Notes under the pieces: generated by a model
Seen by the model: the letters and a program-made list of their open reading frames with translations, nothing else
Database searches by the model: none
What the model was told of the DNA's origin: nothing
Position numbers and translations under genes: made by a program
From: Jidongwangia harbinensis
GTDB lineage: Bacteria > Actinomycetota > Actinomycetes > Mycobacteriales > Micromonosporaceae
NCBI RefSeq assembly: GCF_020216025.1
Contig: NZ_JAIWNC010000002.1
Coordinates: 1 to 64,000, forward strand
Direction of reading: 5' to 3'
DNA: 64,000 nucleotides
Shown: positions 1-7,320 of the stretch, piece after piece
How the letters are laid out: every line of letters starts with the position of its first letter
Position numbering within the stretch: the stretch's first letter is position 1

Positions 1-2
1 GG

Positions 3-182
3 TCCCAGCGCCAGACTCAGAGACGGACTTCACTTCCAAGCACGCGTCGACGTCACGGGCACCCATCGAGGGTGGACACCCCCGACAAGCCCGATGGTGA
101 CGAGGCCGGCACGCCCGCACCAGCCCCGTCACCCGACCCAGCGACAACCGTGACCGGGCCGCCGGTTTCACGCCCAGCGTGA
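3..182 (+). CDS. Possible C-terminal tail of a gene entering from the left edge
   Basis: An open frame runs in from the window edge and stops with TGA at 180-182. The translated tail is rich in Pro, Asp and Ala (it ends GPPVSRPA) and shows no recognisable domain. A short GC-rich stem (184-197) follows the stop immediately, as expected at a gene end. Nothing else supports it, and at this GC content open frames arise by chance. Function unknown. Confidence 0.22.
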   Translation, partial: SQRQTQRRTSLPSTRRRHGHPSRVDTPDKPDGDEAGTPAPAPSPDPATTVTGPPVSRPA

Positions 183-183
183 T

Positions 184-197
184 CAACCCGGGGGTTG
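184..197. terminator. Short hairpin after the left-edge frame
   Basis: CAACC and GGTTG arms enclose a CGGG loop two bases after the putative stop codon. It has no U-tract, so it is a weak terminator candidate. Confidence 0.2.
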
Positions 198-268
198 TGA
201 AGACTCAGTGGAACGCCATCGCGGCAGCACCAGCGCCGTGATGGGCGACGAGTGCGCTGGTGTACCAC

Positions 269-280
269 TGGAGCGCTCCA
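269..280. promoter_or_regulatory. LacI-type palindrome TGGAGCGCTCCA
   Basis: This perfect 12-bp palindrome has the GAGCGCTC core typical of LacI-family operators in actinobacteria. It lies 49-60 bp upstream of the GTG preferred as the start of the phosphotransferase-like gene. If that gene began at the upstream ATG (260), the palindrome would fall in coding sequence. Operator function is inferred from symmetry alone. Confidence 0.3.
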
Positions 281-328
281 CTGGACCTAACCGACGGGCC
301 GGCCGCGTGGCACGGCATAGCATGCGGC

Positions 329-1267
329 GTGACGTTCACCGTGCGGGCACCGTGGGCCGACACGCCCGAACCGGTGCGTACGGCCGTCGCCGAGGCGCTC
401 GGTGCCAGCATCGTCGGTCATGTGGACCTGCACGGTGGCATGTCGCCCGGCCCGGCCGCGGGACTGTGGCTGGGCGACGGACGGCAGGTCTTCGTCAAGG
501 CGGTGTCCGCCGACGTGCGAGCACACAATCACGCCATGATCCGGCAGGAGTCCGCAATCCTGGACGTCCTGCCGGCCTCGGTGCCGGCGCCTCGGCGGCT
601 CGCCACGGTGGTCCACGGTCCGTGGATCGCCATGGCGACCACCTGGGCCGACGGCGCCACCGCGGGGTCGTGGACCGACGCCTCGATCGCGGCCGTGGCC
701 GGGGCGTGCCGGGCGGCGAGCGGCCACCGGGCGCCGGGCCTGCTGCCGCCGGTCGCCCAGCGCGTCTTCGACTTCGACGGTTGGGTGCGGGTGCAAGCGA
801 TCGGTGCGGGCGACGACTGGGAGGCGGCCCACGCGGGTCCCGCGGCCGAGGTGGTGGCCGGGTGGGAACGCTGGACGGCCGGCGACGCGCTGGTCCACCG
901 CGACGTTCGCCTGGACAACACGGCGGTCGGCGCGGAGGGGCGCTCGGCGGTGCTGCTCGACTGGGCGTACGCGGCGGCCGGCGCCCGGTGGATCGACCTC
1001 GCCCAGTTGGCCGCGGACGTGGTGGCCACCGGGCATGTCCTCGGTCCACGGGTGGCGGCGGACCGCGCGTACCGGCTGTTACGGACGTTGCCGCCCGCGG
1101 CGTCGCGTTTCGTCGTCGGGCTGGCCGGGATGTGGTGCATCCGGGCCGCGACGGTCCGGCACGCCGTCATGCCGGAGATCGCCACCTGGCGCCGCGCCCG
1201 GACGGTCGCGTTGCGCCCGTTGGTGACCCGGCTGATCGCCGACCTCCGCGACCCGCCCGCCGGCTAG
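329..1267 (+). CDS. Aminoglycoside phosphotransferase (APH)-fold kinase
   Basis: A 312-residue protein of the APH/choline kinase-like fold. The catalytic loop reads HRDVRLDN (about residues 190-197 from this start) and is followed by the metal-binding DWAYA near residue 211. The N-terminal lobe has an FVKAV strand with the ATP-binding Lys. Such proteins phosphorylate small hydroxylated substrates; the substrate here cannot be named. The frame is open to an ATG at 260, but the GTG at 329 leaves room for a promoter and the palindrome at 269-280. Its stop overlaps the stop of the convergent secreted protein by 4 bases (1264-1267). Family is clear; an antibiotic-resistance role is not supported. 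Confidence 0.75.
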   Translation: MTFTVRAPWADTPEPVRTAVAEALGASIVGHVDLHGGMSPGPAAGLWLGDGRQVFVKAVSADVRAHNHAMIRQESAILDVLPASVPAPRRLATVVHGPWIAMATTWADGATAGSWTDASIAAVAGACRAASGHRAPGLLPPVAQRVFDFDGWVRVQAIGAGDDWEAAHAGPAAEVVAGWERWTAGDALVHRDVRLDNTAVGAEGRSAVLLDWAYAAAGARWIDLAQLAADVVATGHVLGPRVAADRAYRLLRTLPPAASRFVVGLAGMWCIRAATVRHAVMPEIATWRRARTVALRPLVTRLIADLRDPPAG

Positions 1268-1701
1268 AAGGTGGTGTGGACGTTGGTGATCGCGGCGGTG
1301 CGCCGGCCGTCGGTCTCCGTCACCCGGACCAGGCTGTACGCCTCCGCGCGGGCGGCGGACCAGTCGTTTCTGGAGGTGACCCACGGGGAGGTGCAGACGA
1401 ACTGCGCCCCCGGCCCGAGCCGAGCGGGCCCGCACACGGTCATGCCGTACTGCGGGAAGGAGATGAGTGCCTTCAGTTCGGTCACGTCGATGGCCTGGTC
1501 CGTGCCGTTCTGCACGGTCGACAGGCCCCGGCGCTGGTCGCCCTCCGCCTCGGCGCAGGTCACGATCAGGATGTCGGGTGTGCCCGCGCGCAGCGGCTCC
1601 TGCGCGCAGCGCAGCGTGCCGGCTCGGGCCGGGGCGGCGACGCCCAGGGCCGCGGCGCCGATTGCCGCCGCGACGACCATCAACCTGGCAAGGATCCGCA
1701 T
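1264..1701 (-). CDS. Small secreted protein of unknown function
   Basis: A 145-residue protein with a Sec-type signal peptide: Arg at positions 2 and 6, a hydrophobic stretch 7-22, and AxA cleavage (APARA) near residue 27. The mature part has four Cys (near residues 32, 49, 90 and 103), consistent with two disulfides, and is otherwise beta-rich. No domain recognised. It converges with the APH-like gene, and the two stops overlap by 4 bases. Confidence 0.6.
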   Translation of the reverse strand: MRILARLMVVAAAIGAAALGVAAPARAGTLRCAQEPLRAGTPDILIVTCAEAEGDQRRGLSTVQNGTDQAIDVTELKALISFPQYGMTVCGPARLGPGAQFVCTSPWVTSRNDWSAARAEAYSLVRVTETDGRRTAAITNVHTTF

Positions 1702-1822
1702 GTGGTACCTCCGAGCGAGACGGCGAGGGGGAGCCGGTGACCCGATGGTGGCTGAGCGCCTTCATCGATTCGGCATCGGCCCGTTCATCGCCCGCAGCCA
1801 CGGTCCGCCGGGGGCCGGGACG

Positions 1823-2218
1823 TCATTCCGGACCGGGCGGGATCTCGGTGGCCTGGGACCGGACCACCCACCACTGCGCCCGGCCGGCGGTGGCCCGGTA
1901 GCAGTCGGTGTGCCAGCACGCCAGCCGGCCGGCTTCCTGTCCTCGGACGTGGATGTCGATCGCCGACCGGTACCGTAGAACCGCGAGCCCGCCATCGACG
2001 AGAACCTCGATCTCGGAGACCGCGTCGAACCGGCGGTAGTCGATCGTGCCGGTCACGACGCCGCCCAGGTACCGCGCCCTGGACCATTCGCCTCCGCCCG
2101 GATGGATCAGCACGAAGTCCGGCGCGTGCAGGGCATCCAGGGTGGCCTCGTCCGCGTCGACCAGCGCCCGGAGTCGCCTGCGCTCCAGATCTCTGAGGGC
2201 GGCGGCGACGGCGGGCAT
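1823..2218 (-). CDS. SnoaL-like / NTF2-fold (DUF4440-type) protein
   Basis: A 131-residue protein with the compact NTF2-like architecture: an N-terminal helix (ALRDLERRRLRALVDAD), then HAPDFVLIHPGG and a run of beta strands ending in W-rich segments. Members include polyketide cyclases, small isomerases and ligand-binding proteins of unknown role. It lies 9 bp downstream of the MFS transporter on the same strand, so the two are probably one operon. Substrate unknown. Confidence 0.7.
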   Translation of the reverse strand: MPAVAAALRDLERRRLRALVDADEATLDALHAPDFVLIHPGGGEWSRARYLGGVVTGTIDYRRFDAVSEIEVLVDGGLAVLRYRSAIDIHVRGQEAGRLACWHTDCYRATAGRAQWWVVRSQATEIPPGPE

Positions 2219-2227
2219 GCGGCGACC

Positions 2228-3475
2228 CTACCCGGCCTGCGCGGGGGTCCGACGGGTGCCCGGCAGGCACTCGGCGCGGTCCGGCCGGACCGGTGCGCCG
2301 GCGGGCGGTGCCGCGGCGACGGGACGGATCAGTCGTTCGCCGAGCGCGGCGGTGAGGGCGACGACGCTGAGCAGCGCGCCGATCAGGACCGTGCTGCGTA
2401 CGCCGTGGTCGGTCAGCGCGAGGCTGCCGACGAAGGCGCCGCCGGTGATGCCGACGTTGACGGCGGCGGAGACGGCGGCGGCGGCGAGGTCGGAGCGCCC
2501 CGGCGCCACCTGCAGGACGAGCCCGCCGAGCGCCGCGGTGAACGCGGCGAACGCCAGCCCGGCCAGGGCGATCAGCCCAACGGCCGGCACGGCGTGGTGA
2601 CCGAATGCGGACAACCCGAGCAGCGCCACCGTCTGCAGCGCGACGGTACCGATCAGGGCGAGCCACGGGTTGCGGTCCACCACCGCTCCCACGGCGAGGA
2701 TGCCGAGCACGCTGGCCACGCCGCGGGCCAGCAGGATGGCGCCGACCGACGAGGCGGCGAACCCGCTGATCTCGGTGACGAAGAGGGCCACGTACGTGTA
2801 GGCGGCGATGGCACCGGCGGTCGCCAGCACGGCGGCCGCCACGAGCAGGCCGAAGCGCCGGGCATCGGGGGTGGCGCCCCGGGCGGCGTGCCCCTCTTCG
2901 GGCCGGGTGGACGGCAGCAGCGCGGCCACCACGACGAGGACGATCGCGCCGAAACCGGCCACCGCCAGGAATGACGCCCGCCAGCCGGCGCGCTCGCCGA
3001 GCCAGGTGCCGGCCGGCACGCCCAGCGCCAGGGCGGCGTTGCCGCCGGCGAACACCACCGCGACCACCCGCCCGCGAAGCCCGGGCCGGAACAGTTCGGC
3101 CGCGGCCGGGACCACGACCGCCCAGAACAACGCGTGGGTGAGCGCGGTCGCCATTCTGGCCGCCAGCACCAGCGCGAACGAGGTGGCGAGCACGGTGACC
3201 GCGGTGCTGACGACGAAGCCGGCCAGCAGTGCCGACAGCAGACGCCGGCGGGGGACGCGCCGGACCAGCGCGGTCAGCGGGACCGAGGCGAGCATCACCA
3301 CGGCGCCGTACGCGGTGACGAGCATGCCCACCCGCGACGGTGGGACGGCCAGGTCCCCGGCCATCGGGAGCAGCAGCCCGATCGGCAGCGCCTCGGCCGC
3401 GGTGTAGAGGAAGGTCCCGCCGGCCAGGCCGATCAGCGCTCCCACCGCCCGTCGGTGACCCGTCCGACCAGCCAT
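2228..3475 (-). CDS. MFS drug-efflux-type transporter
   Basis: A 415-residue protein with about 12 hydrophobic segments. Between TM2 and TM3 it has the Arg-rich loop ALVRRVPRRRLL typical of the drug:H+ antiporter (AraJ/CmlA-like) branch, and the order and length fit the family. The ATG at 3475 is preceded by GGAGGTAACA. The spacer to the divergent CGNR regulator is only 31 bp and is a near-complete palindrome that carries both Shine-Dalgarno sites. The arrangement suggests an exporter controlled by its divergent neighbour; the substrate is unknown. Confidence 0.82.
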   Translation of the reverse strand: MAGRTGHRRAVGALIGLAGGTFLYTAAEALPIGLLLPMAGDLAVPPSRVGMLVTAYGAVVMLASVPLTALVRRVPRRRLLSALLAGFVVSTAVTVLATSFALVLAARMATALTHALFWAVVVPAAAELFRPGLRGRVVAVVFAGGNAALALGVPAGTWLGERAGWRASFLAVAGFGAIVLVVVAALLPSTRPEEGHAARGATPDARRFGLLVAAAVLATAGAIAAYTYVALFVTEISGFAASSVGAILLARGVASVLGILAVGAVVDRNPWLALIGTVALQTVALLGLSAFGHHAVPAVGLIALAGLAFAAFTAALGGLVLQVAPGRSDLAAAAVSAAVNVGITGGAFVGSLALTDHGVRSTVLIGALLSVVALTAALGERLIRPVAAAPPAGAPVRPDRAECLPGTRRTPAQAG

Positions 3476-3476
3476 T

Positions 3477-3506
3477 GTTACCTCCTAAATTGTCTTTGGA
3501 GGTAAC
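3477..3506. promoter_or_regulatory. Palindromic divergent spacer, putative CGNR-regulator operator
   Basis: Perfect 9-bp arms GTTACCTCC (3477-3485) and GGAGGTAAC (3498-3506) flank an AT-rich 12-bp centre. Each arm is the ribosome-binding site of one of the two divergent genes. A protein bound here would cover both translation-start regions and much of any promoter. It may be partly a consequence of mirrored SD sequences. Confidence 0.5.
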
Positions 3507-4175
3507 ATGCTAGTGGTGGTTCTCGAGACGGGTCAACTGGTAAAGTGGGTTTTGGTGGAAACATTGGGAGATGTCACGCGACTGCGCCGGGTGGGTGGCA
3601 ACCTCGCCCTGGACTTCGTCAACACCCGCACCGGGCCACCCGTGGGCGCGCCGGACGGCGACGTGCTCACGGCGTACCCCGGTCTGGTCGCCTGGGCCCG
3701 CTATGCGGACGTCCTCACCGAGGCGGAGGCGGCGGCGTTGCGCCGGCTGGCCCGCGACGATCCGAGCGGCACCCGGGTCGCCTTCGAGCGGTCCCTGCAT
3801 GTCCGCGACTACCTGGACGAGATCTTCCGCCGGCTGGCCGCGGGCCGGGACCCCGACCCGACCGTCCTGGCCCGGCTGCGAGACGACGAGGCGGACGCGC
3901 TCGGCCATGCACAGCTGGATCGAGCCGGCGTGTACGCGTGGAGCTGGCGGGACGATCGCACGCCGGCCCGGCCGCTGCGGCCGGTGGTGCACGCCGCGGT
4001 GCAGCTCCTCACCAGCGGTGCGCTGGACCGGATCAAGGGATGCGAGGGCTGTCGCTTCCTGTTCCACGACGAGAGCAAGAACCGCAGTCGCCGCTGGTGC
4101 AGCATGGACGACTGTGGAACGGCCGAGAAGATGCGGCGCTACGTCGCGGCGCGGCGTACCCGCGCGGCGCGGTGA
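3507..4175 (+). CDS. CGNR zinc-finger domain protein (ABATE family), probable regulator
   Basis: A 222-residue protein. The N-terminal ABATE-type domain has the hallmark GGNLALDFVNT, here near residues 29-39. The C-terminal CGNR finger spans about 178-215 with C-x2-C (GCEGC), then RRWCS and DCG, and ends in a basic helix. Members are thought to be DNA-binding regulators. The ATG at 3507 has GGAGG four bases upstream, but the conserved domain begins about 25 residues in, so a GTG at 3555 is possible. It is divergent from the MFS exporter and likely controls it through the intervening palindrome. Confidence 0.8.
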   Translation: MLVVVLETGQLVKWVLVETLGDVTRLRRVGGNLALDFVNTRTGPPVGAPDGDVLTAYPGLVAWARYADVLTEAEAAALRRLARDDPSGTRVAFERSLHVRDYLDEIFRRLAAGRDPDPTVLARLRDDEADALGHAQLDRAGVYAWSWRDDRTPARPLRPVVHAAVQLLTSGALDRIKGCEGCRFLFHDESKNRSRRWCSMDDCGTAEKMRRYVAARRTRAAR

Positions 4176-4194
4176 CCGGGCGCCTACTCGCGGA

Positions 4195-4716
4195 TCACCG
4201 GTCCAGGGTGATCCAGTAGCGCCGCACCGGACCGTGCTCCGTGTCGCGGATGCCCTCCAGGGCGCCGCCGTTGCGTTCGATCGTGCGGGCCGAGGCGACG
4301 TTGTCCGCGAGACACGGGATGAGGACGCGATTCAGGCCCAGGGCGGCTCGCGCCTCGCCGAGCATCTCGCCGAGCGCCCAGCCGGCCAGCCCGCGACGCC
4401 GCGCCGACGGGCGGATGCCGTAACCGATGTGACCGATGTCGTCGTCGAAGTAGTGCCGCAGCGCGATGCCCCCCAGCACCCGGCCGTCTTCGACGATCCA
4501 GCGCGGTGAGCCGTGCCGCTCCGGCGGGCACGGCCGGCCGGCCGGGTGGGTCAGCCGGACCCGCTGGTGCACCCAGGCGGCGAAGCCCTCCGGTGAGTCC
4601 ACGTCGTCATCGGTGTCCAGGCCGAAGCCGTCCTCGTGGAGACCGGGACCCCAGTCGTCGCGGCAATCCAGAAAGGCGGCGTGCAGGCGGGTGGTCGGCA
4701 GGACCAGTTCGGGCAT
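4195..4716 (-). CDS. GNAT-family N-acetyltransferase
   Basis: A 173-residue acetyl-CoA-dependent acetyltransferase. The core runs from VLGGIALRHY through GHIGYGIRPSARRRGLAGWAL, which holds the acetyl-CoA-binding R-x-x-G-x-A loop (motif A), to CLADNVASARTIERNGG (motif B). Length and order match RimJ/RimL-like single-domain enzymes. The frame upstream of the chosen ATG runs into the tandem repeat and lacks family similarity, so the start at 4716 is preferred. Substrate unknown. Confidence 0.82.
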   Translation of the reverse strand: MPELVLPTTRLHAAFLDCRDDWGPGLHEDGFGLDTDDDVDSPEGFAAWVHQRVRLTHPAGRPCPPERHGSPRWIVEDGRVLGGIALRHYFDDDIGHIGYGIRPSARRRGLAGWALGEMLGEARAALGLNRVLIPCLADNVASARTIERNGGALEGIRDTEHGPVRRYWITLDR

Positions 4717-4751
4717 ACGGCAACGGTAGTCCGCGCCGCCCGGGGGTGCGG

Positions 4752-4852
4752 CGGCTCGACGGCGTCGGCTCGCACAGCGCCGGCTCGACGGCGTCGGCTC
4801 GACGGCGTCGGCTCGCACAGCGCCGGCTCGACGGCGTCGGCTCGCACAGCGC
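4752..4852. repeat. 29-bp minisatellite (3.5 copies)
   Basis: Complete identical 29-bp units lie at 4752-4780, 4795-4823 and 4824-4852, with a 14-bp partial unit at 4781-4794. Each unit contains an internal near-duplication of CGGCTCGACGGCGT. The array sits upstream of the GNAT gene and downstream of the oxidoreductase terminator. It has no dyad spacers as CRISPRs have; replication slippage is the simplest origin. Confidence 0.85.
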
Positions 4853-4854
4853 CG

Positions 4855-4879
4855 GCCCTCCCGCCGTCGTCGGGAGGGC
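4855..4879 (-). terminator. Hairpin terminator of the nitronate-monooxygenase-like gene
   Basis: Perfect 9-bp arms GCCCTCCCG and CGGGAGGGC with a 7-nt loop start 2 nt past the minus-strand stop codon at 4881. It lacks a U-tract, as is common in actinobacterial terminators. Confidence 0.6.
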
Positions 4880-4880
4880 G

Positions 4881-5933
4881 TCAGCGGCCGGGGGTCGCCG
4901 CCGGCCCCGGCGATGTGGTGCCGGCCGGGCCCAGGATGCGGCGGGTGCGCTCGATGACGTCGGCGGCCTGGGCGGCGAGATCGCGGACGAGGGCGCCGGC
5001 CGGGCGGATGTCGTGGACGAGGTGGACGGACTGGCCGGCGTACAGGGCCATGGCGGCCAGGTCGCCGGTCATGCCGGGCAACGGAATCAGGTCCTCGTAC
5101 CGTCGATGGGGTCGGCCCTGGCCGTCCACGGCCACGATGTCGTCTTCGCCGGGGCGGTCCGGCGCGGACGGGGATCCGGCCGATTCCCAGCGGCGCACCG
5201 TGGTGTTGCGCAGGGCACGGTGCGGCGCGTCGGGCCAGCCGCCGTCGAAGCAGCGGGTGTGTACGGTGTCGTCGGCCCCGGCCGCGACGAGGCGGTCCTG
5301 GTACGCCGGGTGTGCGCCGGCCTGCGTGGCGGCGAGGAAGCGGGTGCCCAGCCACGCGCCCTGCGCGCCCAGGACCAGCGCGGCGGCGACGCCCCGGCCG
5401 TCGCTGATGCCGCCGGCCGCCATGACCGGTACCGGGCCGACCGCGTCGACGACGGACGGCACCAGAACCATGGTCGTGGTGGTCCCGCGTACGTGGCCTC
5501 CGGCCTCCCAGCCCTGCGCCACGATCACGTCGACACCGCAGTCGGCGGCGTGCCGCGCTTCCGGCACGCTGCCGACGGTGTGCATGTGCAGCGCTCCGGC
5601 GTCGCGGATGCGGCGGCTGACGGGCGCGGGATCGCCCCAGAAGGTGGAGATGACCGGCACCGCCTCGCGCAGGCACACCGCCAGGATCTCGTCCACGTCG
5701 AAGTCCAGCACCAGGTTGGCCCCGAACGGCCGCTGGGTTCGCCGCCGCACCTGGTGGATGTGTTCGCGTGCCCGGTCGGGCCGGTGCCAGGTCAGGGCCA
5801 GCATGCCCAGCCCGCCGGCCGCGGACACCGCCGCGGCCAGCTCGGGTGCCGCGGCGGAACCGATCGGTGCCTGCACCACCGGCACGTCGATGCCGAGCCG
5901 TTCGCCGAGCGGGTGGTGCCAGCCGGCCGTCAT
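4881..5933 (-). CDS. FMN-dependent nitronate monooxygenase / 2-nitropropane dioxygenase-type oxidoreductase
   Basis: A 350-residue TIM-barrel flavoprotein of the NPD/FabK superfamily. The N-terminus VPVVQAPIGSAAAPELAAAV and the strand GGLGMLAL are typical, followed by the FMN-phosphate region VMAAGGISDGRGVAAAL and GAQGAWLGTRF. The motif QGWEAGGH carries the catalytic His of nitronate monooxygenases. Members oxidise alkyl nitronates or act as enoyl-reductase-like enzymes; the substrate is not predictable. It is divergent from an HxlR regulator with a duplicated operator between them, which suggests redox or electrophile control. Confidence 0.85.
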   Translation of the reverse strand: MTAGWHHPLGERLGIDVPVVQAPIGSAAAPELAAAVSAAGGLGMLALTWHRPDRAREHIHQVRRRTQRPFGANLVLDFDVDEILAVCLREAVPVISTFWGDPAPVSRRIRDAGALHMHTVGSVPEARHAADCGVDVIVAQGWEAGGHVRGTTTTMVLVPSVVDAVGPVPVMAAGGISDGRGVAAALVLGAQGAWLGTRFLAATQAGAHPAYQDRLVAAGADDTVHTRCFDGGWPDAPHRALRNTTVRRWESAGSPSAPDRPGEDDIVAVDGQGRPHRRYEDLIPLPGMTGDLAAMALYAGQSVHLVHDIRPAGALVRDLAAQAADVIERTRRILGPAGTTSPGPAATPGR

Positions 5934-5948
5934 GGACGCCTCCGTGCT

Positions 5949-5995
5949 TCGGAAAACGAATCACCTGACAGGGCGGTACTGTATCGGAAACCGAA
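5949..5995. promoter_or_regulatory. Duplicated operator in the HxlR/oxidoreductase divergent spacer
   Basis: TCGGAAAACGAA (5949-5960) and TCGGAAACCGAA (5984-5995) differ at one base and start 35 bp apart, on the same DNA face within half a turn. Each has partial TTCG...CGAA dyad symmetry. They lie in the 89-bp spacer between the divergent starts, where an autoregulating HxlR dimer would bind. The assignment to HxlR is inferred from position. Confidence 0.55.
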
Positions 5996-6022
5996 GCGCA
6001 GGTGAAGGGTGGAGGAGAGCCG

Positions 6023-6376
6023 ATGGCAGTGCCCAGGCCCGGAACGCCGGTACGCGGATCGCATACCGGACGCCCGCTGATGGCCGCGCTCGACCTGTTC
6101 GGCAGGCGGTGGAGTCTGCGCATCCTCTGGGAGCTGCAGCCCGGCCCGCTCGGTTTCCGTGCCCTGCAACAGCGGTGCGACAACATGTCGTCCAGCGTTC
6201 TGCGGCAGCGCCTCACCGAACTGCTCGACGCCCGCATCGTCGAACAGCGGCCTGACCTCGGGTACGCGCTCAGCCCGCTCGGACACGGCGCCTACCGCGC
6301 GCTGCGCCCACTCGTCCGCTGGTCCGACGGCTGGGCCGGTGCCCTCGCCGCGTCCGACGAGGAGGCGCCGGGGTGA
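6023..6376 (+). CDS. HxlR-family winged-helix regulator
   Basis: A 117-residue protein with the whole HxlR domain: ALDLFGRRWSLRILWEL, GFRALQQRCDNMSSSVLRQRL (recognition helix) and YALSPLGHGAYRALRPL (wing and dimer helix). The ATG at 6023 is chosen over a GTG at 6002 because GGAGGAGAG lies just ahead of it. HxlR proteins are often redox- or formaldehyde-responsive and control a divergent oxidoreductase. The usual N-terminal redox Cys is absent here, so sensing may differ. It probably controls the divergent flavin oxidoreductase and itself. Confidence 0.85.
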   Translation: MAVPRPGTPVRGSHTGRPLMAALDLFGRRWSLRILWELQPGPLGFRALQQRCDNMSSSVLRQRLTELLDARIVEQRPDLGYALSPLGHGAYRALRPLVRWSDGWAGALAASDEEAPG

Positions 6377-6472
6377 CCCGGCTGTCCGGTCCGCGCCGCC
6401 GCCACGACGGCCGGCCGCATCCGCGCCCGGACCGGCGGAACCGCCACGGTCCGCGCCGCGCCGTGACGCCCC

Positions 6473-7114
6473 TCAGGGCAGGTAGGCGACCAGCCGGTCG
6501 GCGAGCTGCCGGGGGTGGCTGAGCGCCACCGCGTGGCCGCCGTCGATCTCGTCGGGAACCACGCCGAGCCGCTCGGCGGCCACCCGGCGCTGGAAGTCCG
6601 CCGGGAAGAACCGGTCCTCCCGGGCGATGAGCACCCGGGTCGACACGGCCGGCCGGGCGGCGAGCGGCCACGGCTCGTTCCACTCCGCACTGACCTGGTC
6701 CCGGCCGTGCGCCTTGGCCTCGGCGACCACCTCGGCCGGCACGCCGTTGTAGAACTGCTCCTCCTCGCTCAGCCCCTCGGTGCCGCGGTAACCGGTGTTG
6801 TCCCACCAGTCCCCGGGCTTCTCGCCGGGCTCCGGGATCATCGGGGTGAGCAGGACGATCAGCCGCACCGGCAGCCGCTCGGCGACCAGCGGCGCGGTGA
6901 ACGCGCCGTAGGAATGCCCGACCACCACCAGGTCGCTCCGGTCGCCGATCGCGGTGACCACCGTGTCGCGGAACTCGGTGAACCCGGCCGAGCTGTCTCC
7001 GATCGGCAGCTCCGGCACCACCACGTCGTGGCCGCGCCCGGCCAGCTCCGGGACCAGCAGATGCCAGTCCCACGCGCTGCCTCCGCCGCCGTGGATCAGA
7101 ACGAACGTCGCCAT
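6473..7114 (-). CDS. Alpha/beta-hydrolase (esterase-like)
   Basis: A 213-residue cytoplasmic alpha/beta-hydrolase. The oxyanion strand is FVLIHGGGG, the nucleophile elbow GHSYG holds the catalytic Ser (near residue 71), the acid is the Asp of AREDRFF, and the His is in GGHAVALSHP near the C-terminus. It resembles the salicylate-esterase/hydroxynitrile-lyase-like branch that lacks a lid insertion. The start at 7114 gives the canonical MATFVLIHGG; the frame extends 10 codons further. Substrate unknown. Confidence 0.82.
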   Translation of the reverse strand: MATFVLIHGGGGSAWDWHLLVPELAGRGHDVVVPELPIGDSSAGFTEFRDTVVTAIGDRSDLVVVGHSYGAFTAPLVAERLPVRLIVLLTPMIPEPGEKPGDWWDNTGYRGTEGLSEEEQFYNGVPAEVVAEAKAHGRDQVSAEWNEPWPLAARPAVSTRVLIAREDRFFPADFQRRVAAERLGVVPDEIDGGHAVALSHPRQLADRLVAYLP

Positions 7115-7320
7115 GCCCGGAAGCATCACACAGGGGTACGACAATCCGCCGGCAGCGGGCGGCGGAGGCGGGCGTCCGGGATCGTCCGGAATTTTCTCCG
7201 CGCGCCCGGCGATGCCGGAGGATGACTGGTCATGGGGGGTGGACGGGGGCGCGGCCAGGCAACGGGGGAGGTTCCCGCCCGGGGTGGGATGGGACCTGCC
7301 CGGTCGTGCTCACGTCCTGG

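Noticed and set aside
4752..4852. CRISPR array
   Set aside because: The units are directly adjacent with no unique spacers and no cas genes nearby.
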